A DNA stretch of 64,000 bases from Amycolatopsis sp. CA-126428 (lineage in GTDB: Bacteria > Actinomycetota > Actinomycetes > Mycobacteriales > Pseudonocardiaceae): assembly GCF_002904335.1 (NCBI RefSeq), contig NZ_PPHF01000087.1, positions 1 through 64,000 of the forward strand. Reading direction: 5' to 3'. The notes under the pieces are model-generated. The model saw nothing but the letters and a program-made list of their open reading frames with translations. It was not told the DNA's origin and searched no databases. This document shows, piece by piece, positions 34,133 to 42,709 of the stretch. The translations under genes and the position numbers were made by a program. The first letter of the stretch is position 1; each line of letters opens with the position of its first letter.

Positions 34133-35060
34133 TCATCGGGAACCAGATGATCCCGAGCCTGCCCAGCACGCGGACGTCCCAGTAGAGCAGCGTGAACGTG
34201 CCGCCGACGAGCAACGCCACCCCGGTCACGGTCGCGATCCGCGCCGGTTTCGCGGCCAGCCAGCGCTGCACGCGCCCGCCCGTGGCCCGCGTGAGGATCA
34301 GGAACAGCACCGCCATGACGACGATGTTGCCGAGCGACTGGAGGGCGAACGCGGCGGCGCCGTAGAGCACGTTGTGCTGCTCCGCGGCGCTGCGGAACAT
34401 GACCCGGAAGAGCGGGTACGGCCGTCCGATGAGGAATCCGCCGATGAGCGCGCCCATCAGCACCAGCGGCGCCGCGGGGTGGCGGCGGGTGAAGCCCTCG
34501 AAGGGGTTGCGGAGGATGCCGAGGGCGATCAGGCCCATCAGCAGGAAGACCAGGCCGACGACGCCGAAGGCGATCATGGACTGCACGCTGCGCGGGGAGA
34601 GCCCGGTGGTCTTCGCGGTGTCGAACTGCGGCATCCGCGTGCCGACGAGCGCGACGATCACACCGTAGGCGACCGAAACGGTGAGCATGCCGGCGGCGAT
34701 CCAGCCGAGCGGCTTGAGCGCGCTGCGCTTCTCCCCCGCCTGGTCACCGACCAGCGGCGCGACCGCGCCGAAGGCGGCGATGTTGCAGGCGGTGAACGAC
34801 CCCGCGAGGCCGGAAACGAACGCGAAGAGCGTCCCGGCGAGGACGCTGCTGATCGGGGTGGCCTTCGCGTCGTAGCCGAGGAGTCCGTTCGCGACACTGT
34901 CGCCGATCACGGAGTCGACGAACGGCGCCGACCAGATGGCGGTCAGCACGAACCCCGCCACGACGGCGGTGAGCGCGATGACGGCCCGGCGCGCGGGATA
35001 CGGCCCGGCGCCGAAGAACCCTGCCTGGGGATGAACCGGTATTTGCTGTCCGACCGCCAT
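34122..35060 (-). CDS. polytopic membrane protein of unknown function
   Basis: Codes for 312 residues with about seven hydrophobic segments, starting near residue 20 (AVIALTAVVAGFVLTAIWSA) and ending at 295. GSFTACNIAAFGAVAPLV near 90 places a Cys after a Gly/Ser-rich helix, a little like CcdA/DsbD transmembrane domains, and short loops with R and P (GRPYPLFRVMF) are present. The resemblance is weak and I do not assign function. ATG at 35060 has GGAGGG 5 bases upstream. A long hairpin lies in its leader. Confidence 0.7.
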   Translation of the reverse strand: MAVGQQIPVHPQAGFFGAGPYPARRAVIALTAVVAGFVLTAIWSAPFVDSVIGDSVANGLLGYDAKATPISSVLAGTLFAFVSGLAGSFTACNIAAFGAVAPLVGDQAGEKRSALKPLGWIAAGMLTVSVAYGVIVALVGTRMPQFDTAKTTGLSPRSVQSMIAFGVVGLVFLLMGLIALGILRNPFEGFTRRHPAAPLVLMGALIGGFLIGRPYPLFRVMFRSAAEQHNVLYGAAAFALQSLGNIVVMAVLFLILTRATGGRVQRWLAAKPARIATVTGVALLVGGTFTLLYWDVRVLGRLGIIWFPMINW

Positions 35061-35085
35061 CGATGCCCTCCAGAGTGCGGGAATG

Positions 35086-35153
35086 CGGCCCCGAAAGCGT
35101 TGCAGGTGGAGGTGTTGAAGCGCGTCCTCCAAGCGTGCGGGGTTTCGGGGCCG
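35086..35153. promoter_or_regulatory. 68-base nested hairpin between two divergent genes
   Basis: CGGCCCCGAAA (35086-35096) and TTTCGGGGCCG (35143-35153) are perfect 11-base arms; inside them GCA/TGC and GGAGG/CCTCC can pair again. It lies 26 bases before the membrane protein start on the minus strand, so it may be a structured 5' leader. An operator or a terminator are other readings. Confidence 0.4.
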
Positions 35154-35191
35154 AAAGGCCTAGGCATTTTTCACGCCGGTTACGGTGGGCC

Positions 35192-35758
35192 ATGACCTTC
35201 CCCGGCAGCGCCGCCTGGCGGCACGAAGACGCCCGCACCGGCTTCGAAGTGGCCCGGTTCCGGCGTCACGAAGGCGGCTGGCTCGTCGAAGGCGCCACGA
35301 CCGCCGTGGAGGACGGCGTCGCGTGGGCGGTGCGCTACTCCCTCGCCGTGGGTCCACAGTGGACGCTGCGCTCGGCGCGGATCACCGGCCTCGGTGCGCG
35401 GGATCTGGAGATCGAAGCCGACGGCCGCGGGCACTGGCGGCTCGACGGGCGGCCCGCGCCGCACCTGGACGGCTGCCTCGACCTCGACCTCGAGGCGTCC
35501 GCGATGACGAACACCTTCCCGGTGCACCGGCTCGCCCTGCCGGTGGGCGGCCGGGCCGAGGCGCCGGCCGCCTACGTCCGCGCGGCCGATCTCGGCGTCG
35601 ACCGGCTCGAGCAGACCTACGAGCACCTGGCGCCGGGCCGGTACGGCTACGCGGCGCCCGCGTTCGGCTTCGCCTGCGTCCTCGAATACGACGACACGGG
35701 CCTGATCACCCGCTATCCCGGCATCGCCGTCCGCCACCCGGCTACGGTGGGCCCATGA
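35192..35758 (+). CDS. putative glycolipid-binding domain protein (DUF1089 type)
   Basis: Codes for 188 residues, no signal peptide or membrane segment. AAWRHEDARTGFEVARF, GHWRLDGRPAPHLDGCLDLD and TNTFPVHRLAL match the DUF1089 family, a beta-barrel fold of the glycolipid-binding type known from structure only. TACGGT (35181-35186) five bases before ATG suggests a leaderless transcript. The stop overlaps the next gene by 4 bases. Confidence 0.8.
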   Translation: MTFPGSAAWRHEDARTGFEVARFRRHEGGWLVEGATTAVEDGVAWAVRYSLAVGPQWTLRSARITGLGARDLEIEADGRGHWRLDGRPAPHLDGCLDLDLEASAMTNTFPVHRLALPVGGRAEAPAAYVRAADLGVDRLEQTYEHLAPGRYGYAAPAFGFACVLEYDDTGLITRYPGIAVRHPATVGP

Positions 35759-36141
35759 CCTCCGAAACCGACCGCCTCGCCGCCGAGCGCTACGTCGTCC
35801 TGACCACCTTCCGGCGCGACGGGCGGGCCGTGCCGACCCCGATCTGGGTGGCGGGCCGCGACGGCGAACTGGTGCTGTGGTCGGAGCGCGCGGCCGGCAA
35901 GGTCAAGCGCATCCGCAACGACGGCCGGGTGGAGGTCCAGGCCTGCGACGTCCGCGGGCGGAAGACGCACGGCGCGAAGGTGTCCGGTCAGGCCCGGCTG
36001 CTCGACGCCGCCGGGACCGAACAGGTCCGGCGGGCCATCGCCCGCAAGTACGGCATCGTCGGGCGCGTCACGATGTTCTTCTCCAAGCTGCGCGGCCCGC
36101 AGGACCGGACCGTCGGCATCGCGGTCAAAGTGGACGGCTGA
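35755..36141 (+). CDS. PPOX-class F420-dependent oxidoreductase
   Basis: Codes for 128 residues, one split-beta-barrel domain. YVVLTTFRRDGRAVPTPIWV, AGKVKRIRNDGRVEVQACDV and GKVSGQARLL-like segments match the actinobacterial F420/FMN-binding family of about 130-140 residues. Substrate unknown. A second TACGGT six bases before ATG hints at its own leaderless start besides coupling to the gene before it (ATGA). The last 17 bases overlap the convergent acetyltransferase gene. Confidence 0.88.
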   Translation: MTSETDRLAAERYVVLTTFRRDGRAVPTPIWVAGRDGELVLWSERAAGKVKRIRNDGRVEVQACDVRGRKTHGAKVSGQARLLDAAGTEQVRRAIARKYGIVGRVTMFFSKLRGPQDRTVGIAVKVDG

Positions 36142-36601
36142 AGCTGCGGAACCCGCGCCGCAGGTAGTTCGGCAGCGCGTTGGGGTGATCGAGGGTCGAG
36201 GTGTGCAGCCAGACGCGCCGCGTCCCGGGCAGCGCCCACGCGTCGGCGACGACCAGGGTGAGCGCGAAGCCGCCGAGTCCTTTGCCGACGAACTCCGGCA
36301 CCAGGCCGAACGTGGTGATCTCGACGTCGTTCCCGGGCTGCGGCTCGAAATCCGCGGCGCCGGCGACCTCGCCGCAGTACTCGATGAGCCGGTATTCCCG
36401 GCGCGGCGCGGCGAGCCAGCGATCCCATTCTTCGTCGCCGCGGGACGCGCTCGGCCACCGGTGGGGCGTCCCGATCCGGACGTGCAGGTCGCGGATCAGC
36501 GGCCCCGGCCGGGTGGTCCGCAGCGCCACGCCCTCGACGAGCGGAGCGGGGTTGAGCTGATCGGCGGCGGTCATTTCGAGCTGGGTGACGATCTCCTCCA
36601 C
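36125..36601 (-). CDS. GNAT-family N-acetyltransferase
   Basis: Codes for about 158 residues from GTG; a TTG at 36610 and an ATG at 36574 are other starts. Acetyl-CoA-binding motif A is FVGKGLGGFALTLVVADAW (near 107-125), followed by RVWLHTSTLDHPNALPNYLRRGF of motif B. Transfers acetyl from acetyl-CoA to an unknown small molecule or protein. Sits alone, convergent with the F420 oxidoreductase. Confidence 0.85.
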   Translation of the reverse strand: MEEIVTQLEMTAADQLNPAPLVEGVALRTTRPGPLIRDLHVRIGTPHRWPSASRGDEEWDRWLAAPRREYRLIEYCGEVAGAADFEPQPGNDVEITTFGLVPEFVGKGLGGFALTLVVADAWALPGTRRVWLHTSTLDHPNALPNYLRRGFRSFSRPL

Positions 36602-36740
36602 CCGCGGCAACCCTACGACTCCCGGCCCCGGCTGTCAGCCGCTTTTCGGCCGTACGGGTCGAGCGTCGCCTGGCTGCGCTCCAGGTACCGGAAAGCTCTG
36701 TCTTGGCAGGAATCCTGGCCGCTCGCCGGCGTGGCGTCGA

Positions 36741-37331
36741 TCACCCCGGAGGTAAGGGCTGCCCGGCCAGCAGGCGGTCCACCAGCGCCGTGACGAGGTC
36801 GTGGCGCTGCTCGTCGGTGAACAGGTCCGGCAGCGTCAGCCGTTCCATGATCAGCCAGTTCAAGGCCAGCCACAGCAGGACCACCGTCGTGCCGTCGCCG
36901 GGCAGGCCGGACTTCTCGTGGTATTCGACGTTGAAGTCGACGTCCGCGCGGATGCGCCGGGTCAGCACGTCCCGCAGCTCCGGCCGGCGCGCGGCTTCGA
37001 GCCGCAGTTCCAGCAGGGCCAGGAACCCCGTCGGGAACGCGGCCACGCGGTCGACGAGGTCGTGCATCAGCTCGGTGACGCGGGCCCGGTCGCGCGAGCC
37101 CTCGAGGCCGCCCGCGAGCACCGCGTCGTCCACCAGCCGCTCGTAGACCCGCTCCCCCGCGTGCTTGAGGATTTCGCCGCGGCTGGAGAAGTAGTTGGAG
37201 GCCGTGCCGACCGGGACGCCGGCCTGCTGGTCGACCGCGCGGAAGGTGAGCCCGCGCGCGCCGTCGTTGGCCAGGACTTCGATCGCGGCGTCGAGCAGCG
37301 CCGCGCGCCGCTGGGGGTTGCGTCGCACCAT
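36741..37331 (-). CDS. TetR-family transcriptional regulator
   Basis: Codes for 196 residues. HTH near 10-55 (RAALLDAAIEVLANDGARGL, then TFRAVDQQAGVPVGTASNYF), helical C-terminal domain after. ATG has GAGGTG 6 bases upstream. No divergent target gene: its neighbours are priA (58 bases upstream, same strand) and an acetyltransferase gene. Target unknown. Confidence 0.88.
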   Translation of the reverse strand: MVRRNPQRRAALLDAAIEVLANDGARGLTFRAVDQQAGVPVGTASNYFSSRGEILKHAGERVYERLVDDAVLAGGLEGSRDRARVTELMHDLVDRVAAFPTGFLALLELRLEAARRPELRDVLTRRIRADVDFNVEYHEKSGLPGDGTTVVLLWLALNWLIMERLTLPDLFTDEQRHDLVTALVDRLLAGQPLPPG

Positions 37332-37389
37332 GACGTGCACCTCACTCCGGTACTAGCTCACCCAGCGCCGCACGGTCGTGTCCGGGCGA

Positions 37390-38136
37390 CTAGAGCTTCG
37401 CGACCGCGGCGAGGGCCTCCGGCAGCGTGAACGCGCCGGCGTAAAGCGCCTTGCCCACGATGGACCCCTCGACCCCATCGGACGCCAAGCCCGCCAGGGC
37501 GACGAGGTCAGCCACGCTCGACACCCCACCGGAGGCGATCACCGGCGCGTCCGTGCGGGCGACGACGTCACGCAGCAGCTCGAGGTTCGGGCCGCGCAGC
37601 GTGCCGTCCTTGCTGACGTCGGTGACGACGTAACGGGACGCGCCGTCGCGGTCGAGGCGCTCCAGGACGTCCCACAGGTCGCCGCCGTCGGAGGTCCAGC
37701 CGCGGGCCGAAAGCCGGTGGCCGGCGTCGGTGATCCGCACGTCGAGGCCGATCGCGACGCGGTCGCCGTACTCGCCGATGACCCGGCTGGTCCACTCCGG
37801 GTCCTCGAGCGCGGCGGTCCCGAGGTTGACCCGCCGGGCCCCGGTGTCCAGGGCGGCCTTCAGGGACGCGTCGTCGCGGATGCCGCCGGAGAGCTCGACC
37901 TGCACGTCGAGCCGGCCGACGACCTCGGCGAGCAGCTCGCGGTTGCTGCCCTTGCCGAACGCGGCGTCGAGGTCGACCAGGTGGATCCACTCGGCGCCGT
38001 CGCGCTGCCAGGCCAGCGCGGCCTCCAGCGGGCTGCCATAGGAGGTCTCGGTGCCGGCCTCGCCCTGGACGAGTCGCACGGCCTGGCCATCGGCCACATC
38101 AACGGCGGGAAGGAGCGTGAAAGTCACGCGGCTCAC
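37390..38136 (-). CDS. priA: phosphoribosyl isomerase A (bifunctional HisA/TrpF)
   Basis: Codes for 248 residues. (beta/alpha)8 barrel: LLPAVDVADGQAVRLVQGEAG holds the first catalytic Asp, VELSGGIRDD and RVNLGTAALEDPEW bind phosphate, YVVTDVSKDGTLRGPN holds the second Asp, and SGGVSS ends the phosphate site. In actinobacteria this enzyme isomerises both ProFAR (histidine) and PRA (tryptophan). The absence of trpF from this trp cluster supports that dual role here. It follows hisH by 27 bases. Confidence 0.96.
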   Translation of the reverse strand: MSRVTFTLLPAVDVADGQAVRLVQGEAGTETSYGSPLEAALAWQRDGAEWIHLVDLDAAFGKGSNRELLAEVVGRLDVQVELSGGIRDDASLKAALDTGARRVNLGTAALEDPEWTSRVIGEYGDRVAIGLDVRITDAGHRLSARGWTSDGGDLWDVLERLDRDGASRYVVTDVSKDGTLRGPNLELLRDVVARTDAPVIASGGVSSVADLVALAGLASDGVEGSIVGKALYAGAFTLPEALAAVAKL

Positions 38137-38163
38137 TCTAGGGCGGAGACCCGGATCACCCGG

Positions 38164-38790
38164 TCAGAGGGTCGCCAGCCAGTTGCGCAGCAGCTGCGCC
38201 CCCGCGTCACCGGACTTTTCCGGGTGGAACTGGGTGGCCCACAGCGGCCCGTTTTCGACCGCGGCGACGAAGTCCTCGCCGTGGTGGGCCCAGGTGACCT
38301 TCGGTTCCTGCCCGGCCAGGCCGTCGAGCTCCCACGTGCGCGCGGCGTAGGAGTGCACGAAGTAGAACCGCTCCTCGGGGTCGAGACCGGCGAAGAGCTG
38401 CGAGTCCGCGGGCGCGCGCACGGTGTTCCACCCCATGTGCGGCAGGACGTCGGCGTGCAGGCGGTCGACGACCCCGGGCCACTCCCCGGTGCCTTCGGTC
38501 TCCTCGCCGTGCTCCACACCGCGGGAGAACAGGATCTGCATGCCGACGCAGATGCCGAGCACCGGCCGCCCACCGGCCAGCCGCTTCCCGATGATCCGGT
38601 GCCCCTGCACGTCCAGCAGCCCCGCCATGCAGGCGGAGTAGGCACCGACGCCGGGCACGACCAGGCCGTCGGCTTCGACGGCGGCATGCGGGTCGGCGGT
38701 GACCTCGACGTCGGCCCCGGCGCGCGCCACAGCGCGTTCGGCGGAGCGGAGGTTGCCGGAACCGTAGTCGAGGATCACCACACGAGACAC
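38164..38790 (-). CDS. hisH: imidazole glycerol phosphate synthase, glutaminase subunit
   Basis: Codes for 208 residues. Class I amidotransferase: VVILDYGSGNLRS start, PGVGAYSACM oxyanion strand, nucleophile Cys in GICVGMQILF, His and Glu in TQFHPEKS. Feeds ammonia to HisF, which is 6 kb away on the same strand. GTG start chosen by family N-terminus. It begins 23 bases after a secreted protein gene. Confidence 0.97.
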   Translation of the reverse strand: MSRVVILDYGSGNLRSAERAVARAGADVEVTADPHAAVEADGLVVPGVGAYSACMAGLLDVQGHRIIGKRLAGGRPVLGICVGMQILFSRGVEHGEETEGTGEWPGVVDRLHADVLPHMGWNTVRAPADSQLFAGLDPEERFYFVHSYAARTWELDGLAGQEPKVTWAHHGEDFVAAVENGPLWATQFHPEKSGDAGAQLLRNWLATL

Positions 38791-38813
38791 GCCACCCAGC
38801 GTAGCCGTCCCCC

Positions 38814-39677
38814 TCAGCGGCGCTCGAAGGAATAGACGTCGGTCACCGTGTTGCAGGGTGACGGCGGCACGACCTCGACGCGCAGCACGCCGTCGTCGTA
38901 GTCGACGCCTTCCGGCGTGAAGGTGCCCGTGCAGGTGCTGACCAGCGGAACCTGGCCGATCTCGTGGACCCGGGCGGGCACGTCGCGGCCGTTCAGGGGG
39001 CGCGCGAGGTCGATCTGCAGGAGCTGCAGGTTCGTCGGGTACAGGTCGTTGTACGGGTCGCTGGTCGCGCAGATCAGGCGCGTCGCGCCGACGAAGTCGC
39101 AGCCCTGGGCGCTGCGGATGTGGTGGTCGAGGTGGATGCGGGCGGCGACCGGGAGGTCGCCGGCCACCTTCGGGCCGCGCGGGTTGAGGAAGGGCGTCGG
39201 GGAGACGAAGAGGCGGTCGACCTCCCCGAGCGGGCCGGAGACGAGCCACTGCCCGTCGGGCGTGGCCGCGACCTGCGCGTTCGCGTTGACGGCCGGCTCG
39301 TCGGGCTGCAGCGGGTGGACGAACTCCGTCGTCGTCCCGTCCGGCTTGGTGACCAGGTACATCTTCGTGGCCGGCGTCGGGGTCCGGGTGTCCTGGTAGA
39401 CGTCGAAGACGTAGCCGCGCAGCGAGTCGGGGTCGCCGACGTGGCCCCAGCCCTCGTCCTTGAGCGGCTGCGGGATGGTGGCGCCGTTGCGGTAGACGAT
39501 CTCGGGGGCGTGGCCGGGCAGCCGGAGTGTCGCGAGGCCCTCGCCGCTGATCCGGTTCTCGGCGGTGGTGTGGCCGATCCGCTGCCAGCGGGTGCCGTGC
39601 GCGGTGGCGACGCCGGTGGCGGCGAGCAGGGTGGCGGTGGTGAGGGCGAGCAGACTTGCCGTCCGCAGTGCGCGCAT
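38814..39677 (-). CDS. secreted protein of unknown function upstream of hisH
   Basis: Codes for 287 residues with a Sec signal (MRALRTASLLALTTATLLAA, cut near residue 27 after TAHG or TA). The mature protein shows repeated beta-strand, propeller-like patterns (VAATPDGQWLVSGP, MYLVTKPDGTTTEF) and four Cys (GCDF, LICA, STCTG, SPCNT), which may form two disulfides. No family recognised. It may share a transcript with hisH and priA. Confidence 0.75.
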   Translation of the reverse strand: MRALRTASLLALTTATLLAATGVATAHGTRWQRIGHTTAENRISGEGLATLRLPGHAPEIVYRNGATIPQPLKDEGWGHVGDPDSLRGYVFDVYQDTRTPTPATKMYLVTKPDGTTTEFVHPLQPDEPAVNANAQVAATPDGQWLVSGPLGEVDRLFVSPTPFLNPRGPKVAGDLPVAARIHLDHHIRSAQGCDFVGATRLICATSDPYNDLYPTNLQLLQIDLARPLNGRDVPARVHEIGQVPLVSTCTGTFTPEGVDYDDGVLRVEVVPPSPCNTVTDVYSFERR

Positions 39678-39847
39678 GTGCGCTCCTGGAGGTCGAGGCC
39701 TTGGCGGCGGCGACGTCATCCTGCCACAGAGCGCGCGCCGGCCGGAAAGATCTTGAAGAAATCCGTTTGACCGTCCCGCTCCCCGGGTATCACTTCACCC
39801 GATCGTGTGCGCTCAGCCCGGCACGACCGGACGCCAGGGAGGCGAAG

Positions 39848-40024
39848 ATGGCCGAGGACGATCTGCTGTCCCAGATGCTGCACGCCTGGCGTGACGACAT
39901 CGAAAGCGTGCCGTTTCCGCAGTTCAGCGAGCTGCTGATCCCCCGCCAGCAGACCCGCCCGCGGTGCACGCCGAGCGCGTCTGCTGCCCGCGTGACGAAC
40001 GCCACGCGGAGAACAGACGCCTGA
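39848..40024 (+). CDS. small acidic protein of 58 residues
   Basis: MAEDDLLSQMLHAWRDDIES opens a small protein, acidic at the front and basic at the end (PRCTPSASAARVTNATRRTD). ATG has a strong GGGAGG 5 bases upstream, and TTGACC/TATCAC (39767-39793, spacing 15) may be the promoter. That combination argues for a real gene; no family recognised. It precedes the acyl-CoA dehydrogenase by 48 bases. Confidence 0.6.
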   Translation: MAEDDLLSQMLHAWRDDIESVPFPQFSELLIPRQQTRPRCTPSASAARVTNATRRTDA

Positions 40025-40072
40025 CTGTGGTTTCCTGCGGGAGCCGCATCGACGCGTCCCCGGGAGCCCATC

Positions 40073-41245
40073 ATGAGCCGCACCCCTGACCCGCACGACT
40101 TTCTCGACCTCGACGCCGGGCTCGCCGAAGAGGAACGCGCCATCCGCGACGCCGTCCGCGCGTACGCGAAGGACCACCTGCTGGACCACGTCGCCGACTG
40201 GTACGAAACGGGCGCGCTGCCCGCGGCGGAGCTGGCGAAGGGCTTCGGCTCGCTCGGCCTGCTCGGCATGCACCTGGAGGGCTACGGCTGCGCCGGCACC
40301 AGCGCCATCGCGTACGGGATCGCGTGCCGTGAGCTGGAGGCCGTCGACTCGGGCCTGCGCAGCTTCGTCTCGGTGCAGGGATCGCTGGCGATGTACGGGA
40401 TCCACAAGTGGGGCAGCGAAGAGCAGCGGCAGGAGTGGCTGCCGCGGATGGCCACCGGCGAGGCGCTGGGCTGCTTCGGCCTGACCGAACCGGACGCGGG
40501 CAGCGACCCCGGTTCGATGCGGACCCGCGCGGTGCGCGACGGCTCCGACTGGGTGCTCTCCGGCACGAAGATGTGGATCACCAACGGAACCGTCGCCGAC
40601 GTCGCGGTCGTCTGGGCGCAGACCGACGACGGCATCCGCGGCTTCGTCGTCCCGACGTCGACGCCGGGCTTCACCGCGAACGAGGTCAAGCACAAGCTGT
40701 CGCTGCGGGCGTCCCTGACGGCGGAACTCGTCCTCGACGGCGTCCGGCTGCCGGCATCGGCGGCGTTTCCCGAGGTCCGCGGGCTGCGCGGGCCGCTGTC
40801 CTGCCTCAACGAAGCCCGCTACGGGATCCTGTTCGGGGTCGTCGGCGCGGCGCGCGCGTGCTACGAAGCCGCGTTGGAGTACACGCTCTCGCGGTCGCAG
40901 TTCGGGAAGCCGCTCGCCGGGTTCCAGCTGACCCAGCGCAAGCTCGCCGACCTGCTCGTCGAGGTCAACCGCGCCGGCCTGGTGGCGCTGCAGATCGGGC
41001 GGCTCAAGGACGCCGGCGCCCTGCACCACAACCACGTCAGCTTCGGGAAGATGGCGAACGTCCGGTCGGCGCTGGACGTGGCCCGCACCGCGCGTTCGAT
41101 GCTCGGCGCCAACGGGATTTCGCTGGAGTACCCGGTGATGCGGCACATGGCGAACCTCGAGACGGTGCTGACGTACGAAGGCACCGAGGAGATGCACGCG
41201 CTGTCCCTCGGCCAGGCGGTCACGGGGCTGGCGGCGTTCCGCTGA
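40073..41245 (+). CDS. acyl-CoA dehydrogenase, glutaryl-CoA dehydrogenase-like
   Basis: Codes for 390 residues. FAD enzyme that desaturates an acyl-CoA, passing electrons to ETF. CFGLTEPDAGSDPGSM and VLSGTKMWITNGTVADV are the FAD/acyl signatures; NEARYGILFGVVGAA, RSQFGKPLAGFQLTQRKLAD and catalytic Glu in LTYEGTEEMHAL are those of the glutaryl-CoA dehydrogenase branch, which also decarboxylates. Arg in EARYGI would pair with the gamma-carboxylate. Substrate assignment is moderate. Monocistronic or with the NIPSNAP gene 37 bases on. Confidence 0.88.
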   Translation: MSRTPDPHDFLDLDAGLAEEERAIRDAVRAYAKDHLLDHVADWYETGALPAAELAKGFGSLGLLGMHLEGYGCAGTSAIAYGIACRELEAVDSGLRSFVSVQGSLAMYGIHKWGSEEQRQEWLPRMATGEALGCFGLTEPDAGSDPGSMRTRAVRDGSDWVLSGTKMWITNGTVADVAVVWAQTDDGIRGFVVPTSTPGFTANEVKHKLSLRASLTAELVLDGVRLPASAAFPEVRGLRGPLSCLNEARYGILFGVVGAARACYEAALEYTLSRSQFGKPLAGFQLTQRKLADLLVEVNRAGLVALQIGRLKDAGALHHNHVSFGKMANVRSALDVARTARSMLGANGISLEYPVMRHMANLETVLTYEGTEEMHALSLGQAVTGLAAFR

Positions 41246-41282
41246 CCGGTTTTTGTCGGTGGTGCCCGCTAGCTTCTGCACC

Positions 41283-41837
41283 ATGACCACTTCCGAGACT
41301 TTCACCGACTTCGAAACCGTGGTGGAGCTGCGGCGCTACACCTTGCACCCCGGCCGGCGCGACGAGCTGATCGAGCTGTTCGAGCGCGAGTTCGTCGAGC
41401 CGCAGGAGGCCGCGGGCGCGCACTTGTTCGGGCTGTTCCGCTCGCGGGCATCCCCGGACGAGTTCGTGTGGCTGCGCGGCTTCCGTTCGATGTCCGAACG
41501 CAAGGCGGCGCTGGAGCAGTTCTACTTCGGCCCGGTCTGGAAGGAGCACCGATCAGCGGCGAACGAGACGATGATCGACTCCGACAACGTGCTGTTGCTG
41601 CGCCCGGTCCGCCGCGGCCTGGCATCCCCGCCGCAGGGAGCGGGCCTGCACGTGACGGTGTCGTCGCCCGCGCCCCCACCGGAGTCGGCGTTCGCGGCGT
41701 TCGAGACGGAGCCGGCTCCGAACACGTTCCCGCAGCTACCGGTCCGCACGGACGGCCCGTTCTCGGTGTGGTTCAGCCGGGTGGCCACGGATTCCTCGTT
41801 CGAGCTCGTCCCGACTGCGCGGTCACTGATCCGCTGA
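41283..41837 (+). CDS. NIPSNAP-family protein
   Basis: Codes for 184 residues. VVELRRYTLHPGRRDELIEL and FVWLRGFRSMSERKAALEQF are typical of NIPSNAP, a ferredoxin-like dimeric alpha/beta-barrel fold of unknown activity. Another such half may follow (VSSPAPPPESAFAAFETEPA, then SVWFSRVATDSSF). ATG at 41283. Its 3' end overlaps the convergent Nudix gene by 15 bases. Confidence 0.85.
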   Translation: MTTSETFTDFETVVELRRYTLHPGRRDELIELFEREFVEPQEAAGAHLFGLFRSRASPDEFVWLRGFRSMSERKAALEQFYFGPVWKEHRSAANETMIDSDNVLLLRPVRRGLASPPQGAGLHVTVSSPAPPPESAFAAFETEPAPNTFPQLPVRTDGPFSVWFSRVATDSSFELVPTARSLIR

Positions 41838-42422
41838 AAGGAGTCCGATGAGCCCAGTGGGGTAGAGGATCTTGCTGCCGTCCCGGAACTCGCGGACGTC
41901 GACCCACCGCGCGGTGGCGGGGTCGTCGAGGATCTTCATCTCGTCGCGCCGGTAGAAGCTGTCATCGACGAACTCGGCGGTGAAGACGAAGGCGATCTCG
42001 TGCCCGGGCCGGTCACGCCAGGTGAAGACGTTCTCGAGCACCCCGAGCCGATCACCGACCTTGATCTCGGCACCGAGCTCTTCGCGGAACTCGCGCACGA
42101 GGGCATCTTTGCTGCCCTCACCGAACTCGACCCCGCCCCCGAGCGGCCGGTAGTAGGTCTCGCCTTTGAAGTCGTCACGCCCTTCGAAGACGAGCAGTGC
42201 GTCGCCGCGCCAGATGATCCCGAGCGCGAGCGGCCGGATGGTGAGCCCCATGGGCATCACGCTAGCGGTCCGCGCCTCCCGAAGCACGAGCCCGGCCACC
42301 CACCCGGCCCCGGCGACACCGAGCACCCCGACGGCCAGCCACGCCCACCCACCCCCGAAAACCCCGGCCAAGGCAACGGCAACGATCCCCACGGCCGGCA
42401 CCGCCCAGGGCGAAACCCCCAT
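41823..42422 (-). CDS. membrane-anchored Nudix hydrolase
   Basis: Codes for 199 residues. Two helices (about 4-24 and 26-45) precede the Nudix domain. The Nudix box is GGGVEFGEGSKDALVREFRE then ELGAE, giving G(5)E(7)REX(1)EEXG with all metal Glu residues intact. Hydrolyses a nucleoside diphosphate-linked substrate, unknown. The ATG at 42422 has GAGG 5 bases upstream; GTG at 42428 is an alternative. The N-terminal helices are unusual for Nudix proteins and suggest a membrane location. Confidence 0.85.
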   Translation of the reverse strand: MGVSPWAVPAVGIVAVALAGVFGGGWAWLAVGVLGVAGAGWVAGLVLREARTASVMPMGLTIRPLALGIIWRGDALLVFEGRDDFKGETYYRPLGGGVEFGEGSKDALVREFREELGAEIKVGDRLGVLENVFTWRDRPGHEIAFVFTAEFVDDSFYRRDEMKILDDPATARWVDVREFRDGSKILYPTGLIGLLSADQ

Positions 42423-42492
42423 GACCACCTCGTCCCAGCTTGTCGACTGGGCCTGAATGCTGGCCTAACATGGTCGGATCCTGGAGGGCGGG

Positions 42493-42708
42493 GTGAGGCG
42501 CATGCGCAGGCTTCGGCTCCTCGTCGCCTTGGCGATGCCCGGTCTCTTCGGCTACGGCAAAGGCCCGCTCCCGCCGCCCGGAGAGAGCGAAGACACGACG
42601 GGGAACAGCAAGTGCCCGCGGTGCGGGGGCAGCCTCCGCCGCCGCGAGGGCAAGTCCTACTGCCGCAAGTGCGCGAGGGTGATCTACAAGTCCCCGGGGA
42701 ACGACTGA
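42493..42708 (+). CDS. small zinc-ribbon protein
   Basis: Codes for 71 residues from GTG (or 68 from ATG 42502). CPRCGG and YCRKC, 15 residues apart, form a zinc ribbon near residues 41-60; the front has a weakly hydrophobic stretch (LRLLVALAMPGLFGYG). TAACAT (about 42466) may be the -10. The stop is directly followed by the start of a four-helix membrane protein, so they are probably co-expressed. Function unknown. Confidence 0.7.
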   Translation: MRRMRRLRLLVALAMPGLFGYGKGPLPPPGESEDTTGNSKCPRCGGSLRRREGKSYCRKCARVIYKSPGND

Positions 42709-42709
42709 G

